From an uncultured Marvinbryantia sp. (GTDB taxonomy: Bacteria > Bacillota > Clostridia > Lachnospirales > Lachnospiraceae), in assembly GCA_947624335.1 (NCBI GenBank), contig CANQJX010000074.1:1-7915 (forward strand): a DNA stretch of 7,915 bases, given 5' to 3'. The notes under the pieces were generated by a model. The model saw nothing but the letters and a program-made list of their open reading frames with translations, did not search any database and was not told where the DNA came from. Below, one piece after another: positions 1-6,387 of the stretch (positions are counted from its first letter, which is position 1; each line of letters starts with the position of its first letter). The position numbers and the translations under genes are program-made.

Positions 1-296
1 GGATCGTTGTGGTGACCTCGCCGCAGGAACTGGTGCGCATGATCGTAAAGAAAGCATACAACATGGCGAAGACTATGAATATTCCGGTGCTGGGAATCAT
101 TGAAAATTATAGCTGGCTTGTCTGCCCGGACTGCGGAAAGAAAATTTCTGTGTTCGGCGAGAGCCGCATTGAAGAAGCGGCAAAAGAACTGAGCTTAAAA
201 GTGCTGGCGAAAATACCGATTGACCCCGAACTGGCAAAACTGGCGGACGGAAAATTTGCGCAGGGGAAGAACCCGTATCTGGATTTGACGCTTTGA
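1..296 (+). CDS. Mrp/NBP35-family P-loop ATPase, C-terminal fragment
   Basis: This is the C-terminal part of an Mrp/NBP35 (ApbC-like) ATPase; the gene begins before the window and the first complete codon is at position 3. The family binds and delivers iron-sulfur clusters in the cytoplasm and belongs to the MinD/ParA-like P-loop NTPases. Visible family signatures are VVVTSPQEL, which ends the ATPase core, then PVLGIIENYS, then a CPDCG motif (CxxC) followed by VFG, and finally IPIDPELAKLADGK. The CxxC pair is the known cluster-bridging site in Mrp dimers. The Walker A and B motifs lie outside the window and cannot be checked. The common form of the central signature is ENMS; here it is ENYS, a mild variation. 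The TGA stop at 294-296 touches the stop codon of the convergent muramidase gene with no base between them. The family call is confident; the exact cargo is not known. Confidence 0.88.
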   Translation, partial: IVVVTSPQELVRMIVKKAYNMAKTMNIPVLGIIENYSWLVCPDCGKKISVFGESRIEEAAKELSLKVLAKIPIDPELAKLADGKFAQGKNPYLDLTL

Positions 297-1055
297 TCAG
301 GCAAAAGTAATATACTGCAGTACATGCTCCACATATTCGGGATCTCCGTAGGTGTCCCAGCCGAGTTCTGCTTTCATCATCTCGGAGAATTCCAGCGCGT
401 TTTCCGGGGAATACCCGCCGTAATTGTCCAGCGCCCAGGCGGCGTAGCCATTGCCGAAATTATAGTCCTGCAGGGCCACCTTTACGGCTTCCTGATCCGC
501 GATGTGTTTGCAATGCGCAGACTTCAGGCAGTAGGCGAAGGTTTCCACGCCCACCTGAATGGAATAACCGGCGTCCGCAATGCTGCCCGGCGCATGGTCG
601 TATTCGGTGTTAAAAGGACTTTCCGAACACTGAAAAATGTCCGTGCCCTGGCCGGAGCTTTCCTGCTGCATCATGGCGAGCATCAGCGTGGAAAATTCTT
701 CGATTTTGTATTCCCGGCAGCGCTGCCTGACTGCCTGCTCGTAGCTTTGCACGTCGGCGTTTACGCCCACAAGCCGGCCGGGATTTACCGGGCGTCTCAT
801 TGCCTTGGGAAGAAACAGCGCCAGCGCGGCAATGATCCCAATGGAAAGAAGGACGCAGCCGATGATCAGACGATAACGCAGCACCTCTGCGCGGCGGATT
901 TCAGCCGCCGCCAGAGAGGCTGTTTTTTTGCTTACCGACGGTTTTTTGGGGGCTGCCGCCCGCCGCGCCGCGCCGGTGCGCGCCGCCGGCTTTGCACAGG
1001 ATTGTGCCCGCCGCGCGGCTGACTTTTGAATGTTCGCTTTCTTTTGTACAGTCAT
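297..1055 (-). CDS. Membrane-anchored lysozyme-like muramidase (CwlT N-terminal type)
   Basis: This 252-residue protein is a probable cell-wall hydrolase that cuts the glycan strand outside the membrane. Residues 1-60 form a lysine/arginine/alanine-rich tail, residues 61-82 are one hydrophobic membrane segment, and residues 100-252 form a lysozyme-like domain of the kind found at the N-terminus of CwlT from Tn916-type elements. Family hallmarks are AMMQQES at 127-133, where E132 is the likely catalytic acid, then the Q-x-SES element around 142-146, SIQVGV at 165-170, and YNFG at 198-201. Basic residues before the hydrophobic segment suggest a cytoplasmic N-terminus (type II anchor). Unlike CwlT there is no NlpC/P60 peptidase domain, and no conjugation genes lie nearby. 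The start at 1055 is the only one possible, because an in-frame TAG lies at 1065-1067; its ribosome binding site is weak. Four cysteines (113, 143, 176, 182) lie in the outer part. Family assignment is good; the substrate is inferred. Confidence 0.85.
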   Translation of the reverse strand: MTVQKKANIQKSAARRAQSCAKPAARTGAARRAAAPKKPSVSKKTASLAAAEIRRAEVLRYRLIIGCVLLSIGIIAALALFLPKAMRRPVNPGRLVGVNADVQSYEQAVRQRCREYKIEEFSTLMLAMMQQESSGQGTDIFQCSESPFNTEYDHAPGSIADAGYSIQVGVETFAYCLKSAHCKHIADQEAVKVALQDYNFGNGYAAWALDNYGGYSPENALEFSEMMKAELGWDTYGDPEYVEHVLQYITFA

Positions 1056-1089
1056 ATCGGTTTTCTATGTATCCATCTCTATTTTCCGG

Positions 1090-1117
1090 TTGTAATTTTG
1101 CCTGAAATCATTATAAT
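1090..1117 (+). promoter_or_regulatory. Sigma-A-type promoter for the galactokinase gene
   Basis: A TTGTAA -35 box (1090-1095, 4 of 6 matches) lies 16 bases before a perfect TATAAT -10 box (1112-1117). Transcription would start near 1124, about 60 bases before the start codon at 1185. The -10 box lies within the palindrome ATTATAAT (1110-1117), which also supplies the -10 box of the opposing muramidase promoter. No clear operator palindrome is seen in the leader. Confidence 0.6.
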
Positions 1118-1138
1118 CAAAAGTAAATCGGATGTAAA
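1110..1138 (-). promoter_or_regulatory. Sigma-A-type promoter for the muramidase gene
   Basis: Read on the minus strand, a TTTACA -35 box (1133-1138) is followed after 17 bases by a TATAAT -10 box (1110-1115). The match to the TTGACA/TATAAT consensus is 11 of 12. Transcription would start near 1103, giving an untranslated leader of about 48 bases before the start codon at 1055. The -10 box shares most of its bases with the -10 box of the galactokinase promoter on the other strand. This is a prediction from sequence only. Confidence 0.65.
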
Positions 1139-1184
1139 CTTAAGGTTTTATGAATGATATCTTAAAAGAAAGCGGGGGTTTGCC

Positions 1185-2468
1185 ATGCGTGCGGAACAGA
1201 TCACACAGGCGCTGCAGAAAGAACATGCAAACGAGCTGTTTAAAGCGCTATACGGAGAAGAACAGGTACAGGAGAATATGGAGCGTTACCGACATTTGGC
1301 AAAGGGTTTTGCAAAATACTTTGGGGACGCGGAATTTGAGTTGTTTTCCTCTCCGGGACGGACCGAGATCGGCGGCAACCATACGGACCACAACCATGGC
1401 AAAGTGCTTGCCGGCAGCGTGAATCAGGACTGTATCTGCGCGGCGCGCAAAAACGGGACGGACCGCATCCGTATTATCAGCGAGACATTCGGACAGGATT
1501 TTACGATCGATCTGCACCGGCTGGAGCCGGACAAAAGAAAATCGGGAACGGCGGCTTTGGTCAAAGGGATTCTCGCCGGCTTTCAAAAAAGAGGATTTCA
1601 GATCGGCGGGTTTGACGCGTTTACCACCAGCAATGTAATCAGCGCGGCGGGGGTCAGTTCCTCCGCGTCTTTTGAGATGCTGATTTGCAGTATTTTAAAT
1701 TACTTTTTCAATGATTCCAAAATGACCGTGACGGACTATGCGCACGCGGGGCGCTACGCGGAAAATAACTACTGGCAGAAAGCGTCCGGCCTGCTCGACC
1801 AGATGGCGTGCGCGTGCGGCGGAATAGTGACGATCGACTTTTCCGACTGCGAAAATCCAAAGGTGGAGAAGATCAATTTCAGCCTGGATGAGATCGGCTG
1901 CGACCTTCTGATTGTCAATACGGGGAAAGGACATGCGAATATGAGCGGCGAATATTCCGCCGTTCCGGAAGAGATGAAGCGCGCCGCCGCGTTTTTTGGA
2001 AAAACAGTGCTTGCGGAAGTGTCTTATGAAACCTTTTTGGAAAAACTGCCCGCTGTGCGCGCCGAACTGGGAGACCGCTGCGTGCTGCGCGCCCTGCATT
2101 TTTATAATGAGAACAAGCGCGTGGAGGAAGAAGTCGCCGCCCTGAAAGAAAGGCGCTGCGCAGACTTTTTGCGCCTGATCCGCGCGTCGGGCGATTCTTC
2201 CTGGAAATGGCTGCAAAACTGCTATTGCATCGAGACGCCGGAAGAGCAGGCGATTTGCGTTGCGCTTGCGCTTACCGAGCTGTTTTGCAGGGACATTCCA
2301 AAGAGCGCGTGGCGCGTTCACGGCGGCGGCTTCGCGGGCGTGATCATGGTGATCCTTCCCAAAGAAAACACCGCCGCATATACGCGGTATATAGAAGAAA
2401 AGCTGAACGGGCCGTGCGTTTACCGCATGAATATCCGCAGATACGGCGCTATCCGGCTGGAACTGTAG
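1185..2468 (+). CDS. galK: Galactokinase of the GHMP kinase family (divergent clade)
   Basis: This 427-residue protein is a cytoplasmic GHMP-family sugar kinase. By family it phosphorylates galactose at C1 with ATP, the first step of the Leloir pathway. Three GHMP motifs are present: the sugar-binding signature SPGRTEIGGNHTDHNHG at 56-72, the ATP-binding loop SAAGVSSSAS at 153-162, and the C-terminal GGGFAG at 380-385. The catalytic aspartate is probably D205 in GLLDQ. In classical galactokinases the first motif reads GEHTDY; here it is GNHTDH, so the glutamate that helps hold the sugar is asparagine (N65). The protein is about 40 residues longer than E. coli GalK, mostly at the N-terminus. 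I recall this GRTEIGGNHTD form as a common clostridial clade annotated as galactokinase, so the symbol is given by family, not by proof. The start at 1185 follows a GGGGG-type ribosome binding site (1174-1178). No galT or galE is in the window. A kinase for a related sugar is possible. Confidence 0.85.
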   Translation: MRAEQITQALQKEHANELFKALYGEEQVQENMERYRHLAKGFAKYFGDAEFELFSSPGRTEIGGNHTDHNHGKVLAGSVNQDCICAARKNGTDRIRIISETFGQDFTIDLHRLEPDKRKSGTAALVKGILAGFQKRGFQIGGFDAFTTSNVISAAGVSSSASFEMLICSILNYFFNDSKMTVTDYAHAGRYAENNYWQKASGLLDQMACACGGIVTIDFSDCENPKVEKINFSLDEIGCDLLIVNTGKGHANMSGEYSAVPEEMKRAAAFFGKTVLAEVSYETFLEKLPAVRAELGDRCVLRALHFYNENKRVEEEVAALKERRCADFLRLIRASGDSSWKWLQNCYCIETPEEQAICVALALTELFCRDIPKSAWRVHGGGFAGVIMVILPKENTAAYTRYIEEKLNGPCVYRMNIRRYGAIRLEL

Positions 2469-2469
2469 C

Positions 2470-3810
2470 CTATACGCCGGCAGGATTTTTGCGGTGTTCC
2501 CACAGTACATAGGCGAGCGTATAACAGGCCATGATGCCGGAGACGGTGGGAGCAATGCGTCCGAGCATCCCAAGATCCTGCGAAAAATATTTTGCGAACA
2601 GGTATACCATCGGAATGCGGAGGAGCAGCGCGCCCGCGCTGCTGCTGACCATCGTCCAGACCGTTTTCTGACGTCCGTTCAGATAGCCGTTTAAACAGAA
2701 TACAATCGTCACAAGGAAATAATCATAGCTGCAGGAGCCGAAGAACGGAATGCCTGCGGCTATTACATTTTCATCCTTTGTAAAGACGCCGATCATGGAG
2801 CGCGGATCCAGCTGCGCCCACAGCCAGAACAGCAGGGCGATTACAAGAGCGAAACTCATGCCGTACCACAATGATCTGCGCGCGCGCTCCGGCTTGCCGG
2901 CGCCGATGTTGTGCGCGGTAATCGCCGCCAGCGCGTTGGCGACGGAAGTGCCGGAGAGCATGGCGAAAACGTCGTATTTTCCGGAAATTCCCACGACGGC
3001 CGCCGCATAGACGCCGCAGTTGTTCATCACCGTCATCAGATACAGGAACGAGATACGGATCATCAGTTCCTGAAACGAGATGGGAATGCCCACCCGCGCA
3101 AGCTCTTTGGAAAGAACTGGATCGGGGCAAAAACTTGTCGGACGGAAATCAAAAATAAAGTTTGATTTTTTCAGATACACGACGGCCGCGGCCATGCTGA
3201 GCGCCTGTGAGAGAATGGTCGCCAGCGCGGTTCCGCTTACGCCCATGTGAAAATATTTTACAAATAAAAAGTCAAGGACGATGTTGACCGCACAGGCGAT
3301 CGCCACAAAGATCATAGGGCGCGTGGAATCGCCGTAACCGCGCAAAACGGCGCTGATGGCGTTGTAGCCGCACACAAAGATATTGCCCGCCGCGCAGATT
3401 GCCACATACTGCATAGTGAGGGCGAACGATTCCGGCGGGGTGTTCAGAAGCGTCAGCAGCGGACGCTCAAACGCCAGCATCAGGGCGGTCAGAAAAAGAG
3501 CGGTCACGGCAAAGACCGTCAGGGTAGTCCCGATGGTCTTTTTCACAAGATCGTATTTCTGCAGTCCCATATATCTGCCGATGATCACCGTGCTTCCCAG
3601 GGTCAGACCGGTCACCAGGCTGGTGACGATCTGCGTCACCTGCGTGCCGGTGGAGACCGCCGCCACGCTTGCGGCGCTGCAGTACTTTCCGATCACAAAC
3701 AGGTCCACCGCGCCGTAGAGCGACTGCAGGATATTGGCGATCAGAAAGGGGATGGCAAACACCAGCAGGGTTTTTAAAATATTTCCTTCGGTAAGATTTG
3801 TTTTTTCCAT
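2470..3810 (-). CDS. MATE-family multidrug/metabolite efflux transporter
   Basis: This 446-residue integral membrane protein belongs to the MATE family, which exports organic cations or other small molecules in exchange for sodium ions or protons. Its length and about 12 hydrophobic segments in two six-helix halves fit the family. Typical elements are IPFLIANILQSLYGAVDLFVIG near 19-41, the GYGDSTRP loop at 158-165, the NIVLDFLF element at 176-183 followed by MGVSGTALAT at 189-198, and the second-half AHNIGAGKPERAR at 299-311. Asp36 in the first helix is the position usually conserved in the family. No truncation or frameshift is seen. The gene is second in an operon with the LUD-domain gene: 12 bases separate them and the ribosome binding site overlaps the upstream stop codon. 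Its own TAG stop lies one base from the stop of the convergent galactokinase gene. The exported substrate cannot be read from the sequence. Confidence 0.93.
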   Translation of the reverse strand: MEKTNLTEGNILKTLLVFAIPFLIANILQSLYGAVDLFVIGKYCSAASVAAVSTGTQVTQIVTSLVTGLTLGSTVIIGRYMGLQKYDLVKKTIGTTLTVFAVTALFLTALMLAFERPLLTLLNTPPESFALTMQYVAICAAGNIFVCGYNAISAVLRGYGDSTRPMIFVAIACAVNIVLDFLFVKYFHMGVSGTALATILSQALSMAAAVVYLKKSNFIFDFRPTSFCPDPVLSKELARVGIPISFQELMIRISFLYLMTVMNNCGVYAAAVVGISGKYDVFAMLSGTSVANALAAITAHNIGAGKPERARRSLWYGMSFALVIALLFWLWAQLDPRSMIGVFTKDENVIAAGIPFFGSCSYDYFLVTIVFCLNGYLNGRQKTVWTMVSSSAGALLLRIPMVYLFAKYFSQDLGMLGRIAPTVSGIMACYTLAYVLWEHRKNPAGV

Positions 3811-3819
3811 GACATCCGG

Positions 3820-3825
3820 CTCCTA
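3820..3825 (-). promoter_or_regulatory. Ribosome binding site of the transporter, overlapping the upstream stop codon
   Basis: On the minus strand the bases read TAGGAG. The TAG (3823-3825) is the stop codon of the LUD-domain gene, and AGGAG (3820-3824) is the Shine-Dalgarno site of the transporter, 9 bases before its ATG. A ribosome finishing the first gene therefore sits on the start region of the second, which favours translational coupling. Coupling itself is inferred. Confidence 0.8.
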
Positions 3826-4455
3826 AAATCCCAGTGATTCTCCCACCAGCACGACATGGATGCGGCCCGGCTGGCGGCAGAAATGCTGGACGTGCAGCAT
3901 ATTGCAGATTTTCTGCGCGCTGAAGCAGTTGTGGCATTTCCCGTCCTTGACGCAGGGAGTATCCAGATGCAGGCGGATAGAATTTGGCGGCGCCGCCACA
4001 TTATGTACGCGCTTTATGGCGGAATCCAGATCCGGCGCTACCTTATTCATCCCGACCAGCATAATCACATGATCGGGCCCGTAAGAAAGGGCCGCCACGC
4101 GGTTGCCGTTCCCGTCGATATTTACAAGCTGCCCGTCCAATGTGACGGCGTTGGCGCTCATCAAATAGTAATCGGCGCAAAACGCTTTGCGGTAAAACGC
4201 TTTTTGGTCTTCCTGCGCGGCCTTTTCGCGGTCCCAGAGAGTGACGGGCGCGGATTCTAAAGCCGAAAGAAGTCCGGCCTCGCGGATGGATTCCGAGCCG
4301 CCCCAGGTGACGGTGGAGCCTTCCGGGATCAGGGACAAAATATAATCGACCGCGCTTTTGGCGTCGGGGCAGTAATGCCCTTCCATCTGCCGTTTCTGCA
4401 GGGCCTTGATCACAGTCTGCGCCTGCTTTTCGTAAAAATCAGAAATGACGCTCAT
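3823..4455 (-). CDS. LUD-domain protein (LutC/YkgG family, former DUF162)
   Basis: This 210-residue cytoplasmic protein consists almost entirely of one LUD domain. In the Lut system such proteins take part in lactate oxidation with iron-sulfur partners, but stand-alone members like this one are mostly of unknown function. Family features are WGGSESI at 51-57, DREKA at 75-79, the LMSANAVTLDGQLVNIDGNG stretch at 98-117, YGPDHVIMLVG at 125-135, and a cysteine cluster at 168, 174, 177 and 184 (TPC, GKC, NC, IC) that could hold a metal or an iron-sulfur cluster. The start at 4455 is chosen because a near-perfect GAGGAGGT site lies 6 bases upstream. The reading frame runs 28 residues further up, but that stretch overlaps the promoter. 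No lutA or lutB is adjacent; the next gene in the operon is the MATE transporter, so a role in lactate use is not supported by context. Confidence 0.88.
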   Translation of the reverse strand: MSVISDFYEKQAQTVIKALQKRQMEGHYCPDAKSAVDYILSLIPEGSTVTWGGSESIREAGLLSALESAPVTLWDREKAAQEDQKAFYRKAFCADYYLMSANAVTLDGQLVNIDGNGNRVAALSYGPDHVIMLVGMNKVAPDLDSAIKRVHNVAAPPNSIRLHLDTPCVKDGKCHNCFSAQKICNMLHVQHFCRQPGRIHVVLVGESLGF

Positions 4456-4461
4456 AACGAT

Positions 4462-4469
4462 ACCTCCTC
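4462..4469 (-). promoter_or_regulatory. Strong ribosome binding site that fixes the LUD gene start
   Basis: Read on the minus strand the bases are GAGGAGGT, nearly complementary to the 3' end of 16S rRNA, 6 bases before the ATG at 4455. This decides between this start and an in-frame ATG 28 codons upstream at 4539. Confidence 0.85.
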
Positions 4470-4486
4470 GAAACATTTCTTTTCCT

Positions 4487-4515
4487 ATGATAGCATTAAA
4501 CATTTTAAAAAGCAA
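4487..4515 (-). promoter_or_regulatory. Probable promoter of the LUD-MATE operon
   Basis: On the minus strand a TTGCTT -35 box (4510-4515, 3 of 6 matches) is followed after 17 bases by a TATCAT -10 box (4487-4492, 5 of 6). The start would be near 4480, giving a leader of about 25 bases that holds the strong ribosome binding site. It is back to back with the argS promoter, with about 34 bases between the two -35 boxes. Confidence 0.5.
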
Positions 4516-4549
4516 CGGCGCTTCTCTTTGCGCGGCCAAAAGAAAAAGA

Positions 4550-4578
4550 TTGAAAAACCCCGCGTTTCCCAGTATAAT
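4550..4578 (+). promoter_or_regulatory. Sigma-A-type promoter of argS
   Basis: A TTGAAA -35 box (4550-4555, 5 of 6) lies exactly 17 bases before a perfect TATAAT -10 box (4573-4578). Transcription would start near 4585, only about 30 bases before the argS start codon. That leader is far too short for a T-box or other riboswitch, so constitutive expression is the simplest reading. Confidence 0.75.
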
Positions 4579-4615
4579 CGTCTGTAAGCGAAAAAAGACA
4601 AGGAGTATGGTGGCA

Positions 4616-6376
4616 ATGAAGAAGATACTGACACGGATCGAAGAAGAACTGGTTCCGGCATTTGAAAAGGCGGGCTACGACGCGGCTTACGCAAAGGCGG
4701 CGGTCTCCAGCCGCCCGGATCTTTGCGAATTTCAGTGCAACGGGGCGATGGCCGCGGCCAAAACATATAAGAAGGCGCCCATCCTGATTGCGCGGGATGT
4801 GGTGGAAAATCTTGGAGAAAACAGTATATTTGCGGAAGCGGAAGCGGTGAATCCCGGTTTTATCAATCTGAAGCTGGCCGGCGGATTTCTGGCGGATTAT
4901 CTGAATGCGATGCAGGCGGACGAAAACCTTTCGGCGGAGAAAAGCGCTGCGCCAAGAAAGATCATTCTGGATTACGGCGGCGCCAATGTGGCGAAACCCC
5001 TGCATGTAGGACATCTGCGCTCCGCGATCATCGGCGAGAGCCTTAAGCGCATGGGCCGCTTTATGGGACATGAAGTGATCGGGGATGTGCATTTGGGCGA
5101 CTGGGGACTGCAGATGGGGCTGATTATCACGGAACTGAAGAAGCGCAGTCCCGAACTGGCATATTTTCAGCCGGATTACACGGGAGAATATCCGCGGGAA
5201 GCCCCCTTTACCATCGGGGATCTGGAAGAAATTTATCCGGCGGCGAGCAAGCGCGCAAAAGAGGACGAGCAGTACCGCGAGGAAGCGCTGGAGGCGACCC
5301 GCCGGCTCCAGCAGGGAGAACGCGGCTGCCGCGCGCTGTGGCAGAAGATCCTGGAGATCTCCGTCGCGGATTTAAAAAAGAATTACGGGCGCTTAAACGT
5401 AACGTTTGATTTGTGGAAGGGCGAATCGGACGCGCAGCCGTATATACCGGATATGGTGCGGCGCATGAAGGACGAAGGGTTTGCGCACGAGGATCAGGGC
5501 GCGCTGGTAGTAGATGTAAAAGAAGAGGGCGATACCAGGGAAATCCCGCCGTGCATCATTTTAAAATCGGACGGCGCCGCTTTGTACGCGACCACCGATC
5601 TGGCTACGATTGTAGAGCGGATGCAGCGGTATCAGCCGGACGAGATCTTTTATCTGACGGATAAGCGTCAGGAAATGCATTTTATCCAGGTATTTCGCTG
5701 CGCGCGCAAGACGGGTCTGGTAAACCGCGATACAAAATTAACGTTTTGCGGGTTCGGAACGATGAACGGAAAAGACGGAAAGCCGTTTAAGACAAGAGAG
5801 GGAGGCGTGATGCGCCTGGAAAACCTTATCGGCGAGATCGAGGAGGAAATGTACCGCAAGATCATGGACAACCATGAGATTGATCCGCAGGAGGCGAGAG
5901 AGACGGCGCGGATCATAGGGCTTTCCGCCATCAAATATGGAGATCTGTCCAACCAGGCGTCCAAGGACTATGTGTTTGACATCGACCGTTTTACTTCCTT
6001 TGAGGGCAATACCGGCCCCTATATCCTTTACACCATGGTGCGCATCAAATCGATTTTGCACAAGTACGGCGAGGCGCGGGAGATCAAAGGCGGCATCCTC
6101 CCGGCGGCGAATGAGAGTGAAAAGGCGCTGATGCTGGAGTTGTCCCGGTTTAACGCCACGGCAGAAGATGCGTGCGAGGAAATGGCGCCGCATAAAATCT
6201 GTTCCTATATTTACAATCTTGCAAATGAATTTAACCGTTTTTACCATGAGACCAGGATTCTTACAGAGGAGGATCCCGCGCGCAGGGAGTCCTGGATCCG
6301 GCTGCTGGTGCTGACGCTTCGCGTCCTGGAAGTCTGTATCCATCTGCTGGGATTTGAAGCGCCGGAGCGTATGTAA
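4616..6376 (+). CDS. argS: Arginyl-tRNA synthetase
   Basis: ArgRS attaches arginine to its tRNA in the cytoplasm and is a class Ia synthetase. From the chosen start the protein has 586 residues, normal for the family. Order of parts: N-terminal additive domain (about 1-85), catalytic Rossmann core with the HIGH-type motif HVGH at 130-133 in the context VAKPLHVGHLRSAIIGE, GDWGLQMG at 161-168, YATTDLAT at 324-331, the KMSK-loop equivalent GKDGKPFKTR at 385-394, and the C-terminal DALR anticodon-binding domain with EGNTGPYILY at 463-472 and EFNRFYHE at 538-545. The lack of a strict KMSK motif is usual for ArgRS. Three in-frame starts lie close together: ATG 4607, GTG 4610 and ATG 4616. The AAGGAG site at 4600-4605 is too near the first two, so 4616 is preferred, 10 bases away. 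Longer reading back to 4445 would cover the promoter and is not credible. No terminator hairpin follows the gene. Confidence 0.97.
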   Translation: MKKILTRIEEELVPAFEKAGYDAAYAKAAVSSRPDLCEFQCNGAMAAAKTYKKAPILIARDVVENLGENSIFAEAEAVNPGFINLKLAGGFLADYLNAMQADENLSAEKSAAPRKIILDYGGANVAKPLHVGHLRSAIIGESLKRMGRFMGHEVIGDVHLGDWGLQMGLIITELKKRSPELAYFQPDYTGEYPREAPFTIGDLEEIYPAASKRAKEDEQYREEALEATRRLQQGERGCRALWQKILEISVADLKKNYGRLNVTFDLWKGESDAQPYIPDMVRRMKDEGFAHEDQGALVVDVKEEGDTREIPPCIILKSDGAALYATTDLATIVERMQRYQPDEIFYLTDKRQEMHFIQVFRCARKTGLVNRDTKLTFCGFGTMNGKDGKPFKTREGGVMRLENLIGEIEEEMYRKIMDNHEIDPQEARETARIIGLSAIKYGDLSNQASKDYVFDIDRFTSFEGNTGPYILYTMVRIKSILHKYGEAREIKGGILPAANESEKALMLELSRFNATAEDACEEMAPHKICSYIYNLANEFNRFYHETRILTEEDPARRESWIRLLVLTLRVLEVCIHLLGFEAPERM

Positions 6377-6387
6377 TACAAAAAACG

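Noticed and set aside
324..1022. Long open frame (232 codons) on the plus strand across the muramidase gene
   Set aside because: It is antisense to a gene with clear domain motifs, lacks a promoter and ribosome binding site, and its product has a histidine/arginine-rich composition without any recognisable fold. It is a by-product of GC-rich codon use.
2453..2490. Intrinsic terminator after galactokinase
   Set aside because: The stem is only five base pairs with an 18-base loop, and the T-run starts five bases after it, so it does not meet the usual form. It is mentioned only as a weak possibility.
1695..2573. Long open frame (292 codons) on the minus strand across the galactokinase gene
   Set aside because: The plus strand encodes all galactokinase motifs here. 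The antisense product shows no family features and would also overlap the end of the transporter gene.
4456..4539. 28-codon N-terminal extension of the LUD-domain protein
   Set aside because: A near-perfect GAGGAGGT site sits just before the ATG at 4455, and the extension would contain the promoter.
4505..4540. GCGC-GCGC hairpin with a nearby T-run on the minus strand
   Set aside because: The stem is four base pairs with a mismatch directly outside, and it lies upstream of the LUD start with no gene for it to terminate.
4445..4615. 57-codon N-terminal extension of argS
   Set aside because: The stretch overlaps both the LUD promoter and the TTGAAA/TATAAT argS promoter, has no ribosome binding site, and the protein from 4616 already has normal family length.
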